Positions 53,848 through 64,000 of a stretch of DNA of 64,000 bases are shown here, one piece after another. The stretch's first letter is position 1, and every line of letters starts with the position of its first letter. The notes below the pieces were generated by a model. That model saw nothing but the letters and a program-made list of their open reading frames with translations, had not been told where the DNA came from and did no database searches. The translations under genes and the position numbers were made by a program. This DNA is from Bathymodiolus brooksi (Eukaryota > Mollusca > Bivalvia > Mytilida > Modiolidae): positions 77,381,668 to 77,445,667 of the forward strand of contig OY804576.1 of the NCBI GenBank assembly GCA_963680875.1, read 5' to 3'.

Positions 53848-55370
53848 ATTAAAGTCCCGGATGATACCTTTAACTTAGTCAAAAGTGGGCAAGAATTTTG
53901 CCGTCCTTGATATATTTTGTATGGGATATTAATAGAGACCCCCTCCACAATTTGTTTTCAAATATCAAAGTTGGTATTTGACACCCTGCTGTTGGCTTGA
54001 GGAGCATTATCCCACCTAGGCACTTAAGTCAGTTAAAAAACCGGACAATACCTTTAACTTAGCCAAAAGTGGGGAAGAACTTTGCCGTCCTTGATATATT
54101 TTTTATGGGATATTTATAGAGACCCCCTCCACAATTTTTTTTCAAATATCAAAATTGATATTTGACACCCTGCTGAGGGCCTGAGGTGCATTATCCCACC
54201 TAGGTATTTAAGTCAATTAAAGACCCAGGCAATACCTTTAACTTAGCCAAAAGTGGGCAAGAACTTTACCGTCCTTGATATATTTTTCGTGGGATATTAA
54301 TAGAGACCCCCCTCCACAATTTGTTTTCAAATATCTAAGTTGATATTTGACACCCTGCTGTGGGCTTGAGGTGCATTATCCCACCTAGGCACTTAAGCCA
54401 GTTAAAGACCCGGGCAATACCTTTAGGTTAGCCCAAAGTGGGCAAGAACTTTGCCGTCCTTGATATATTTTTTATGGGATATTTATAGAGACCCCCCTCC
54501 ACAATTTGTTTTCAAATATCAAAGTTGATATTTGACACCCTGCTGTGGGCGTGAGGTGCATTATCCCACCTAGCCACTTATGTCAGTTAAAGACCCGGGC
54601 AATACCTTTAATCTAAGCCCAAAGTGGGCAAGAACTTTGCTGTCCTTGATATATTTTTCATGGGATATTTATAGAGACCCCCCTCCACAATTGTTTTCAA
54701 ATATCAAAATTGATATTTGACACCCTGCTGTGGGCTTGAGGTGCATTATCCCACCTAGGCACTTAAGTCAGTTAAAAAGCCGGGCAATACCTTTAACTTA
54801 GCTATAAGTGGGTAAGAACGTTGCCGGCCTTGACATATTTTTTATGGGATATTTATAGAGACCCCCTCCACAATTTTTTTTAAAATATCAAAATTGATAT
54901 TTGACACCTTGCTGTGGGTTTGAGGTGCATTATCCCACCTAGGCATTTAAGTCAGTTAAAGACCCAGGCAATGCCTTTAACTTAGCCAAAAGTGGGCAAG
55001 AACTTTGCCGTCCTTGATATATTTTTCGTGGAATATTTATAGAGACCCCCTCCACAATTTGTTTTCAAATATCTAAGTTGATATTTGACATCCTGCTGTG
55101 GGCTTGTGGTACATTTTCCCACCTCGGCACTTAAGTCAGTTAAAGAGCCGGTCAATACCTTTAACTTAAGCCCAAATTGGGCAAGAACTTTGCCGTTCTT
55201 GATATATTTTTGTGGGAAATTTATAGAGACCCCCCTCCATAATTTTTTTATTAAAATATAAAAATTGATATTTGAGACCCTGCTGTGGGCCTGAGGTGCA
55301 TTATCCCACCTAGGCACTTACGTCAGTTAAAATCCCGGGCAATACCTTTAACTTAGTCAAAAGTGGGCAA

Positions 55371-56249
55371 GAACTTTGCCGTTCTTGACATATTTTGTAT
55401 TGGATATTTATAGAGACCCCCTCCACAATTTGTTTTCAAATATCAAAGTTGATATTTGACACCCTGCTGTGGGCTTGAGGTGCATTTTCCCACCTAGACA
55501 CTTATGTCAGTTAAAGAGCCGGGCAATACCTTTAACTTAGCTATAAGTGGGCAAGAACTTTGCGTCCTTGACATATTTCTTATGGGATATTTTTAGAGAC
55601 CCCCCTCCACAATTTGTTTTCAAATATCAAAGTTGGTATTTGACACCCTGCTGTGGGCTTGAGGTGCATTATCCCACCTAGGCACTTAAGTCAGTTAAGG
55701 ACCCGGGTAATACCTTTAACTTAGCCAAAAGTGGGCAAGAAATTTGCCGTCCTTGATATATTTTTTATGGGATATTTATAGAGACCCCCCTCCACAATTT
55801 GTTTTCAAATATCTAAGTTGATATTTGACACCCTGCTGTGGGCTTGAGGTATATCATCCCACCTAGGCACTTAAGTCAGTTAAAGACCCGGGTAATACCT
55901 TTAACTTAGCCAAAGGTGGGCGAGAACTTTGCCGTTCTTGACATATTTGTATTGGATATTTATAGAGACCCCCTCCACAATTTGTTTTCAAATATCAAAG
56001 TTGATATTTGACACCCTGCTGTGGGCTTGAGGTGCATTTTCCCACCTAGACACTTATGTCAGTTAAAGAGCCGGGCAATACCTTTAACTTAGCTATAAGT
56101 GGGCAAGAACTTTGCGTCCTTGACATATTTCTTATGGGATATTTTTAGAGACCCCCCTCCACAATTTGTTTTCAAATATCAAAGTTGGTATTTGACACCC
56201 TGCTGTGGGCTTGAGGTGCATTATCCCACCTAGGCACTTAAGTCAGTTA
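55371..56249 (+). repeat. Local 552 bp trimer repeat
   Basis: A pair of monomers with tattggatatt, cattttcccacctagacac, ataagtgggcaag, tttgcgtcc and tatttttagag occurs at about 55380-55697 and again at about 55932-56249. The shortened tttgcgtcc lies at 55558 and 56111, giving an offset of 552 bp (three monomers). The gcgtcc copies lack a base pair found in the related monomers at 60.3, 61.6 and 63.1 kb. Confidence 0.75.
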
Positions 56250-59200
56250 AAGACCCGGACAATACCATTAACTTAGCCCAAAGTGGGCAAGAACTTTGCC
56301 GTCCTTGATATATTTTTTATGGGATATCCATAGAGACCAACCCCTCCACAATTTTTTTTCAAATATCAAAGTTTATATTTGACACCCTGCTGTGGGCTTG
56401 AGGTGCATTATCCCACCTAGCCACTTAAGTCAGTTAAAGACCCAGGCAATACCTTTAACTTAATCAAAAGTGGGCAAGAACTTTGCCGTCCTTGATATAT
56501 TTTTCATGGGATATTTATAGAGAACCCCCTCCACAATTTTTTTTCAAATATCAAAATTGATATTTGACACCCTGCTGTGGGCCTGAGGTGCATTATCCCA
56601 CCTAGGTACTTAAGTCAGTTATTAAAGTCCCGGGTGATACCTTTAACTTAGTCAAAAGTGGGCAAGAATTTTGCCGTCCTTGATATATTTTGTATGGGAT
56701 ATTTATAGAGACCCCCTCCACAATTTGTTTTCAAATATCAAAGTTGGTATTTGACACCCTGCTGTTGGGTTGAGGAGCATTATCCCACCCAGGCACTTAA
56801 GTCAGTTAAAGAGCCGGGCAATACCTTTAATTTAGCTATAAGTGGGTAAGAACTTTGCCGTCCTTGACATATTTTTTATGGGATATTTATAGAGACCCCC
56901 CTCCAAAATTTGTTTTCAAATATCTAAGTTGGTATTTGACACCCTGCTGTGGGCTTGAGGTGCATTATCCCACCTAGGCACTTAAGTCAGTTAAAGACCC
57001 GGGCAATACCTTTAGGTTAGCCCAAAGTGGGCAAGAACTTTGCCGTCCTTGATATATTTTTTATGGGATATTCATAGAGACCCCCCTCCACAATTTGTTT
57101 TCAAATATCAAAGTTGATATTTGACACCCTGCTGTGGGCTTGAGGTCCATTATCCCACCTAGGCACTTAAGTCAGTTAAAGACCTGGGCAATACCATTAA
57201 CTTAGCCTAAAGTGGGCAAGAACTTTGCCGTCCTTGATATATTTTTTATGGGATATTCATAGACAACACCCCCTCCACAATTTGTTTTCAAATATCAAAG
57301 TTTATATTTGACACCCTGCTGTGGGCTTGAGGTGCATTATCCCACCTAGCCACTTAAGTCAGTTAAAGACCCGGGCAATACCTTTAACTTAAGCCCAAAT
57401 TGGGCAAGAACTTTGCTGTCCTTGATATATTTTTCATGGGATATTTATAGAGACCCCCCTCCACAATTGTTTTCAAATATCAAAGTTGGTATTTGACACC
57501 CTGCTGTGGGCTTGAGGTGCATTATCCCACCTAGGCACTTAAGTCAGTTAAAAAGCCGGGCAATACCTTTAACTTAGCTATAAGTGGGTAAGAACGTTGC
57601 CGTCCTTGACATATTTTTTATGGGATATTTATAGAGACCCCCTCCACAATTTTTTTTCAAATATCAAAGTTGGTATTTGACACCCTGCTGTGGGCTTGAG
57701 GTGCATTATCCCACCTAGGCACTTAAGTCAGTTAAGGACCCGGGCAATACCTTTAACTTAGCCAAAATTGGGCAAGAAATTTGCCGTCCTTGATATATTT
57801 TTTATGGGATATTTATAGAGACCCCCCTCCACAATTTGTTTTCAAATATCTAAGTTGATATTTGACACCCTGCTGTGGGCTTGAGGTGGCTTATCCCACC
57901 TAGGCACTTAAGTCAGTTAAAGACCCGGGTAATACCTTTAACTTAGCCAAAAGTGGTCGGGAACTTTACCGTTCTTGATATATTTTTTATGGGATATTCA
58001 TAGAGACCACACCCTCCACAATTGTTTTTCAAATATCAAAATTGAAACTTACACCCTGATGTGGGCTTGAGGTGCATTATCCCACCTAGGCACTTAAGTC
58101 AGTTAAAGACCCGGGCAATACCATTAACTTAGCCCAAAGTGGGCAAGAACTTTGTCGTCCTTGATATATTTTTTATGGGATATTCATAGAGACCAACCCC
58201 TCCACAATTTGTTTTCAAATATCAAAGTTTATATTTGACACCCTGCTGTGGGCTTGAGGTGCATTATCCGACCTAGCCACTTAAGTCAGTTAAAGACACA
58301 GGCAATACCTTTAACTTAGTTAAAAGTGGGCAAGAACTTTGCCGTCCTTGATATATTTTTCATGGGATATTTATAGAGAATCCCCTCCACAATTTTTTTT
58401 CAAATATCAAAATTGATATTTGACACCCTCCTGTGGGCCTGAGGTGCATTATCCCACCTAGGTACTTAAGTCAGTTATTAAAGTCCCGGGTGATACCTTT
58501 AACTTAGTCAAAAGTGGTCAAGAATTTTGCCGTCCTTGATATATTTTGTATGGGATATTTATAGAGACCCCCTCCACAATTTGTTTTCAAATATCAAAGT
58601 TGGTATTTGACACCCTGCTGTGGGCTTGAGGAGCATTATCCCACCTAGGCACTTAAGTCAGTTAAAGAGCCGGGCAATACCTTTAACTTAGCTATAAGTG
58701 GGTAAGAACTTTGCCGTCCTTGACATATTTTTTATGGGATATTTATAGAGACCCCCCTCCACAATTTGTTTTCAAATATCTAAGTTGGTATTTGACACCC
58801 TGCTGTGGGCTTGAGGTGCATTATCCCACCTAGGCACTTAAGTCAGTTAAAAAGCCGGACAATACCTTTAACTTAGCCAAAAGTGGGAAAGAACTTTGCC
58901 GTCCTTGATATATTTTTTATGGGATATTTATAGAGACCCCCTCCACAATTTTTTTTCAAATATCAAAATTGATATTTGACACCCTGCTGAGGGCCTGAGG
59001 TGCATTATCCCACCTAGGCATTTAAGTCAGTTAAAGACCCAGGCAATACCTTTAACTTAGCCAAAAGTGGGCAAGAACTTTACCGTCCTTGATATATTTT
59101 TCGTGGGATATTTATAGAGACCCCCCTCCACAATTTGTTTTCAAATATCTAAGTTGATATTTGACACCCTGCTGTGGGCTTGAGGTGCATTATCCCACCT

Positions 59201-59744
59201 AGGCATTTAAGTCAGTTAAAGACCCGGGCAATACCTTTAGGTTAGCCCAAAGTGGGCAAGAACTTTACCGTCCTTGATATATTTTTTATGGGATATTTAT
59301 AGAGACCCCCCTCCACAATTTGTTTTCAAATATCAAAGTTGATATTTGACACCCTGATGTGGGCTTGAGGTGCATTATCCCACCTAGGCACTTAAGTCAG
59401 TTAAAGACCTGGGCAATACCATTAACTTAGCCCAAAGTGGGCAAGAACTTTGCCGTCCTTGATATATTTTTTATGGGATATTCATAGAGAACACCCCCTC
59501 CACAATTTGTTTTCAAATATCAAAGTTTATATTTGACACCCTGCTATGGGCTTGAGGTGCATTATCCCACCTGACCACTTAAGTCAGTTAAAGACCCGGG
59601 CAATACCTTTAACTTAAGCCCAAAGTGGGCAAGAACTTTGCTGTCCTTGATATATTTTTCATGGGATATTTATAGAGACCCCCCTCCACAATTGTTTTCA
59701 AATATCAAAGTTGGTATTTGACACCCTGCTGTGGGCTTGAGGTG

Positions 59745-61041
59745 CAGTATCCCACCTAGGCACTTAAGTCAGTTAAAGACCCAGGCAATACCTTTAACTT
59801 AGCCAAAAGTGGGCAAGAACTTTGCCGTCCTTGATATATTTTTCGTGGGATATTTATAGAGACCCCCTTCACAATTTGTTTTCAAATATCTAAGTTGATA
59901 TTTGACACCCTGCTGTGGGCTTGTGGTACATTTTCCCACCTCGGCACTTAAGTCAGTTAAAGAGCCGGGCAATACCTTTAACCTAAGCCCAAATTGGGCA
60001 AGAACTTTGCCGTTCTTGATATATTTTTGTGGGATATTTATAGAGACCCCTTTCCATAATTTTTTTATTAAAATATCAAAATTGATATTTGAGACCCTGC
60101 TGTGGGCCTGAGGTGCATTATCCCACCTAGGCACTTACGTCAGTTAAAGTCCCGGGCAATACCTTTAACTTAGTCAAAAGTGGGCAAGAACTTTTCCGTT
60201 CTTGACATATTTTGTATTGGATATTTATAGAGACCCCCTCCACAATTTGTTTTCAAATATCAAAGTTGATAGTTGACACCCTGCTGTGGCCTTGAGGTGC
60301 ATTTTCCCACCTAGGCACTTATGTCAGTTAAAGAGCCGGGCAATACCTTTAACTTAGCTATAAGTGGGCAAGAACTTTGCCGTCCTTGACATATTTCTTA
60401 TGGGATATTTTTAGAGACCCCCCTCCACAATTTGTTTTCAAATATCAGAGTTGGTATTTGACACCCTGCTGTGGGCTTGAGGTGCATCATCCCACCTAGG
60501 CACTTAAGTCAGTTAAGGACCAGGGCAATACCTTTAACTTAGCCAAAAGTGGGCAAGAAATTTGCCGTCCTTGATATATTTTTTATGGGATATTCATAGA
60601 GACCCCCCTCCACAATTTGTTTTCAAATATCTAAGTTGATATTTGACACCATGCTGTGGGCTTGAGGTGCATTATCCCACCTAGGCACTTAAGTCAGTTA
60701 AAGACCTGGGCAATATCATTAACTTAGCCCAAAGTGGGCAAGAACTTTGCCGTCCTTGATATATTTTTTATGGGATATTCATAGAGAACACCCCCTCCAC
60801 AATTTGTTTTCAAATATCAAAGTTTATATTTGACACCCTGCTGTGGGCTTGAGGTGCATTATCCCACCTAGCCACTTAAGTCAGTTAAAGACCCGGGCAA
60901 TACCTTTAACTTAAGCCCAAAGTGGGCAAGAACTTAGCTGTCCTTGATATATTTTTCATGGGATATTTATAGAGACCCCCCTCCACAATTGTTTTCAAAT
61001 ATCAAAGTTGGTATTTGACACCCTGCTGTGGGCTTGAGGTG
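59745..61041 (+). repeat. 7-monomer HOR unit, 1297 bp (tail domain)
   Basis: The gcagtatccc marker occurs at 59745, 61042 and 62521, defining units of 1297, 1479 and about 1480 bp. Within each unit come, in order, the gtggtacattttcccacc monomer, the cataattttttta monomer, the tattggatatt monomer and the tatttttagag monomer. This first unit ends with a monomer with gacctgggcaatatcatt (near 60705) that the next unit lacks. Confidence 0.8.
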
Positions 61042-62520
61042 CAGTATCCCACCTAGGCACTTAAGTCAGTTAAAGACCCAGGCAATACCTTTAACTTAGC
61101 CAAAAGTGGGCAAGAACTTTGCCGTCCTTGATATATTTTTCGTGGAATATTTATAGAGACCCCCTTCACAATTTGTTTTCAAATATCTAAGTTGATATTT
61201 GACACCCTGCTGTGGGCTTGTGGTACATTTTCCCACCTCGGCACTTAAGTCAGTTAAAGAGCCGGTCAATACCTTTAACCTAAGCCCAAATTGGGCAAGA
61301 ACTTTGCCGTTCTTGATATATTTTTGTGGGATATTTATAGAGATCCCTTTCCATAATTTTTTTATTAAAATATCAAAATTGATATTTGAGACCCTGCTGT
61401 GGGCCTGAGGTGCATTATCCCACCTAATCACTTACGTCAGTTAAAGTCCCGGGCAATACCTTTAACTTAGTCAAAAGTGGGCAAGAACTTTGCCGTTCTT
61501 GACATATTTTGTATTGGATATTTATAGAGACCCCCTCCACAATTTGTTATCAAATATCAAAGTTGATAGTTGACACCCTGCTGTGGCCTTGAGGTGCATT
61601 TTCCCACCTAGGCACTTATGTCAGTTAAAGAGCCGGGCAATACCTTTAACTTAGCTATAAGTGGGCAAGAACTTTGCCGTCCTTGACATATTTCTTATGG
61701 GATATTTTTAGAGACCCCCCTCCACAATTTGTTTTCAAATATCAAAGTTGGTATTTGACACCCTGCTGTGGGCTTGAGGTGCATCATCCCACCTAGGCAC
61801 TTAAGTCAGTTAAGGACCCGGGCAATACCTTTAACTTAGCCAAAAGTGGGCAAGAAATTTGCCGTCCTTGATATATTTTTATGGGATATTTATAGAGACC
61901 CCCCTCCACAATTTGTTTTCAAATATCTAAGTTGATATTTGACACCCTGCTGTGGGCTTGAGGTGCATTATCCCCCCTAGGCACTTAAGTCAGTCAAAGA
62001 CCCGGGAAATACCTTTAACTTAGCCAAAAGTGGGCGGGAACTTTGCCGTCCTTGATATATTTTTTATGGGATATTTATAGAGACCACACCCTCCACAATT
62101 TTTTTTCAAATATCAAAATTGAAACTTACACCCTGCTGTGGGCTTGAGGTGCATTATCCCACCTAGGCACTTAAGTCAGTTAAAAAGCCGGGCAATACCT
62201 TTAACTTAGCTATAAGTGGGTAAGAACGTTGCCGTCCTTGACATATTTTTTATGGGATATTTATAGAGACCCCCTCCACAATTTTTTTTCAAATATCAAA
62301 GTTGGTATTTGACACCCTGCTGTGGGCTTGAGGTGCATTATCCCACCTAGGCACTTAAGTCAGTTAAGGACCCGGGCAATACCTTTAACTTAGCCAAAAT
62401 TGGGCAAGAAATTTGCCGTCCTTGATATATTTTTTATGGGATATTTATAGAGACCCCCCTCCACAATTTGTTTTCAAATATCTAAGTTGATATTTGACAC
62501 CCTGCTGTGGGCTTGAGGTG
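61042..62520 (+). repeat. 8-monomer HOR unit, 1479 bp, copy 1
   Basis: Landmarks repeat 1479 bp later: gcagtatccc (61042, 62521), the cataattttttta monomer, and the aaattgaaacttacaccc variant (62121, 63600). The unit is one monomer longer than 59745-61041, showing again that units change by whole monomers. Confidence 0.85.
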
Positions 62521-64000
62521 CAGTATCCCACCTAGGCACTTAAGTCAGTTAAAGACCCAGGCAATACCTTTAACTTAGCCAAAAGTGGGCAAGAACTTTG
62601 CCGTCCTTGATATATTTTTCGTGGAATATTTATAGAGACCCCCTTCACAATTTGTTTTCAAATATCTAAGTTGATATTTGACACCCTGCTGTGGGCTTGT
62701 GGTACATTTTCCCACCTCGGCACTTAAGTCAGTTAAAGAGCCGGTCAATACCTTTAACCTAAGCCCAAATTGGGCAAGAACTTTGCCGTTCTTGATATAT
62801 TTTTGTGGGATATTTATAGAGACCCCTTTCCATAATTTTTTTATTAAAATATCAAAATTGATATTTGAGACCCTGCTGTGGGCCTGAGGTGCATTATCCC
62901 ACCTAGGCACTTACGTCAGTTAAAGTCCCGGGCAATACCTTTAACTTAGTCAAAAGTGGGCAAGAACTTTGCCGTTCTTGACATATTTTGTATTGGATAT
63001 TTATAGAGACCCCCTCCACAATTTGTTATCAAATATCAAAGTTGATAGTTGACACCCTGCTGTGGCCTTGAGGTGCATTTTCCCACCTAGGCACTTATGT
63101 CAGTTAAAGAGCCGGGCAATACCTTTAACTTAGCTATAAGTGGGCAAGAACTTTGCCGTCCTTGACATATTTCTTATGATATATTTTTAGAGACCCCCCT
63201 CCACAATTTGCTTTCAAATATCAAAGTTGGTATTTGACACCCTGCTGTGGGCTTGAGGTGCATCATCCCACCTAGGCACTTAAGTCAGTTAAGGACCCGG
63301 GCAATACCTTTAACTTAGCCAAAATTGGGCAAGAAATTTGCCGTCCTTGATATATTTTTATGGGATATTTATAGAGACCCCCCTCCACAATTTGTTTTCA
63401 AATATCTAAGTTGATATTTGACACCCTGCTGTGGGCTTGAGGTGCATTATCCCACCTAGGCACTTAAGTCAGTCAAAGACCCGGGAAATACCTTTAACTT
63501 AGCCAAAAGTGGGCGGGAACTTTGCCGTCCTTGATATATTTTTTATGGGATATTTATAGAGACCACACCCTCCACAATTTTTTTTCAAATATCAAAATTG
63601 AAACTTACACCCTGCTGTGGGCTTGAGGTGCATTATCCCACCTAGGCTCTTAAGTCAGTTAAAAAGACGGGCAATACCTTTAACTTAGCTATAAGTGGGT
63701 AAGAACGTTGCCGTCCTTGACATATTTTTTATGGGATATTTATAGAGACCCCCTCCACAATTTTTTTTCAAATATCAAAGTTGGTATTTGACACCCTGCT
63801 GTGGGCTTGAGGTGCATTATCCCACCTAGGCACTTAAGTCAGTTAAAGAACCGGGCAATACCATTAACTTAGCCCAAAGTGGGCAAGAACTTTGCCGTCC
63901 TTGATATATTTTTTATGGGATATTCATAGAGACCACCCCCTCCACAATTTGTTTTCAAATATCAACGTTTATATTTGACACCCTGCTGTGGACTTGAGGT
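62521..64000 (+). repeat. 8-monomer HOR unit, copy 2, reaching the window edge
   Basis: It matches 61042-62520 at 1479 bp for about 1.3 kb. The last monomer diverges from about 63.84 kb: it reads gaaccgggcaataccattaac and resembles the monomer near 60.7 kb instead. The array evidently continues beyond base 64000. Confidence 0.8.

Larger units (their letters stand above)
1..64000 (+). repeat. Satellite DNA array, ~185 bp monomer, ~345 head-to-tail copies
   Basis: The same unit recurs from the first to the last base, always in the same orientation. With position 1 set at tgggcaagaa, the unit contains tttgcc (12-17), a ttgacatat or ttgatatat block (22-30), gggatat (38-44), tatagag (46-52), ccacaattt (61-69), an AT-rich dyad (74-97), ccctgctgtggg (100-111), gaggtgcattatcccacc (115-132), the palindrome cctagg (131-136), gtcagttaaag (144-154), cccggg (156-161) and caatacctttaacttag (162-178). 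Successive starts measured by eye, for example 2401, 2587, 2772, 2957, 3140 and 3325, give 183-186 bp spacing. Most length variation comes from the T run before atggg/atggc (tatggg versus tatggc forms) and from taagccc versus tagcc near the end. The length matches one nucleosome plus linker, typical of centromeric satellites. Placement at a centromere is inference. No transposon, gene or unique DNA interrupts the array. Confidence 0.97.
52431..64000 (+). repeat. Right-hand satellite subfamily domain
   Basis: Monomers here share traits that are rare to the left. These include ccttgatatat in place of ccttgacatat in most copies, ataagtgggtaag, tttaggttagccc, ccacctagccac, a +3 bp ttatta form before aaagtcccgggtgat, gtggtacattttcccacctcgg, and a monomer with cataattttttta. 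Several traits recur at 1297 bp (7 monomers), 1479 bp (8 monomers), 1856 bp or 2773 bp spacing. The domain runs off the right edge. Confidence 0.8.

Noticed and set aside
54982..62910. 111-aa minus-strand and 69-aa plus-strand open frames in the right-hand domain as genes
   Set aside because: They lie entirely within satellite monomers, overlap each other on opposite strands, lack any recognisable domain, and recur only at the HOR spacing.
1..64000. CRISPR array
   Set aside because: The repeat is a contiguous ~185 bp unit with no short direct repeats separated by unique spacers, and there are no cas genes.
1..64000. Bacterial promoters from ttgaca or ttgatat followed by tatttt/tatggg motifs in every monomer
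   Set aside because: The resemblance to -35/-10 boxes is a chance property of the AT-rich part of the monomer, and the array is eukaryotic in character with no gene downstream.
1..64000. Primate alpha satellite or a CENP-B box
   Set aside because: The monomer is ~185 rather than 171 bp and the common monomer form has no TTCG. The few ttcg occurrences (for example near 2288 and 4873) are not followed by the rest of a CENP-B box.
1..64000. Replication-origin iterons, rDNA spacer repeats or telomeric repeats
   Set aside because: No rRNA sequence, no plasmid-type initiator gene and no short G-rich telomere motif is present. The unit length and HOR structure fit a satellite instead.

Overview
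The whole 64 kb window is one uninterrupted tandem array of a satellite DNA. The monomer is about 185 bp (observed 183 to 186 bp in full-length copies), runs in one orientation throughout, and is present in roughly 345 copies. A hand-built consensus is about 42% GC. I see no protein-coding gene, RNA gene, transposon, CRISPR array or unique sequence. The short open frames that exist lie wholly inside satellite monomers and recur only because the monomers recur. A homogeneous array of nucleosome-length monomers with multi-monomer higher-order repeats (HORs) points to eukaryotic heterochromatin, most likely centromeric or pericentromeric. The species cannot be named from this sequence. I do not recognise the monomer. 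It is not primate alpha satellite (wrong length, no CENP-B box). A plant is plausible but that is inference.

Layout. (1) 1-7.3 kb: diverged mosaic monomers, then a tandem duplication of a 14-monomer, 2585 bp block (about 2117-4701 and 4702-7286). (2) 7.3-12.5 kb: heterogeneous mosaic, including a 0.2-0.9 kb segment that recurs at 9.1-9.8 kb and two copies of a rearranged 'T1-T2' haplotype. (3) 12.5-18.8 kb: a 17-monomer, 3142 bp HOR in two copies, each holding a nested 556 bp trimer duplication. (4) 18.8-31.8 kb: a domain rich in the T1-T2 haplotype, with an 8-mer (about 1482 bp) at its left and overlapping 3282 bp and 3650 bp block duplications to about 28.9 kb, then less ordered monomers. 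(5) 31.8-51.65 kb: the best-organised part, a 19-monomer, about 3504 bp HOR in five complete copies plus partial ones, whose copies differ by whole-monomer gains and losses. (6) 51.65-52.4 kb: a short mosaic returning to domain-4-type monomers. (7) 52.4-64 kb: a distinct monomer subfamily with 1297 bp (7-mer) and 1479 bp (8-mer) HORs, continuing past the right edge.

Nothing here works together as genes. The biology on show is array evolution: unequal exchange in monomer register, block amplification and local homogenisation. The most informative observations are the whole-monomer length steps between 3504 bp HOR copies, the two rearranged monomers T1 and T2 that travel together at a fixed spacing and nearly cancel in length, the domain boundary near 51.6-52.4 kb, and a strong dyad in the monomer centre. 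I found no credible new genetic system.
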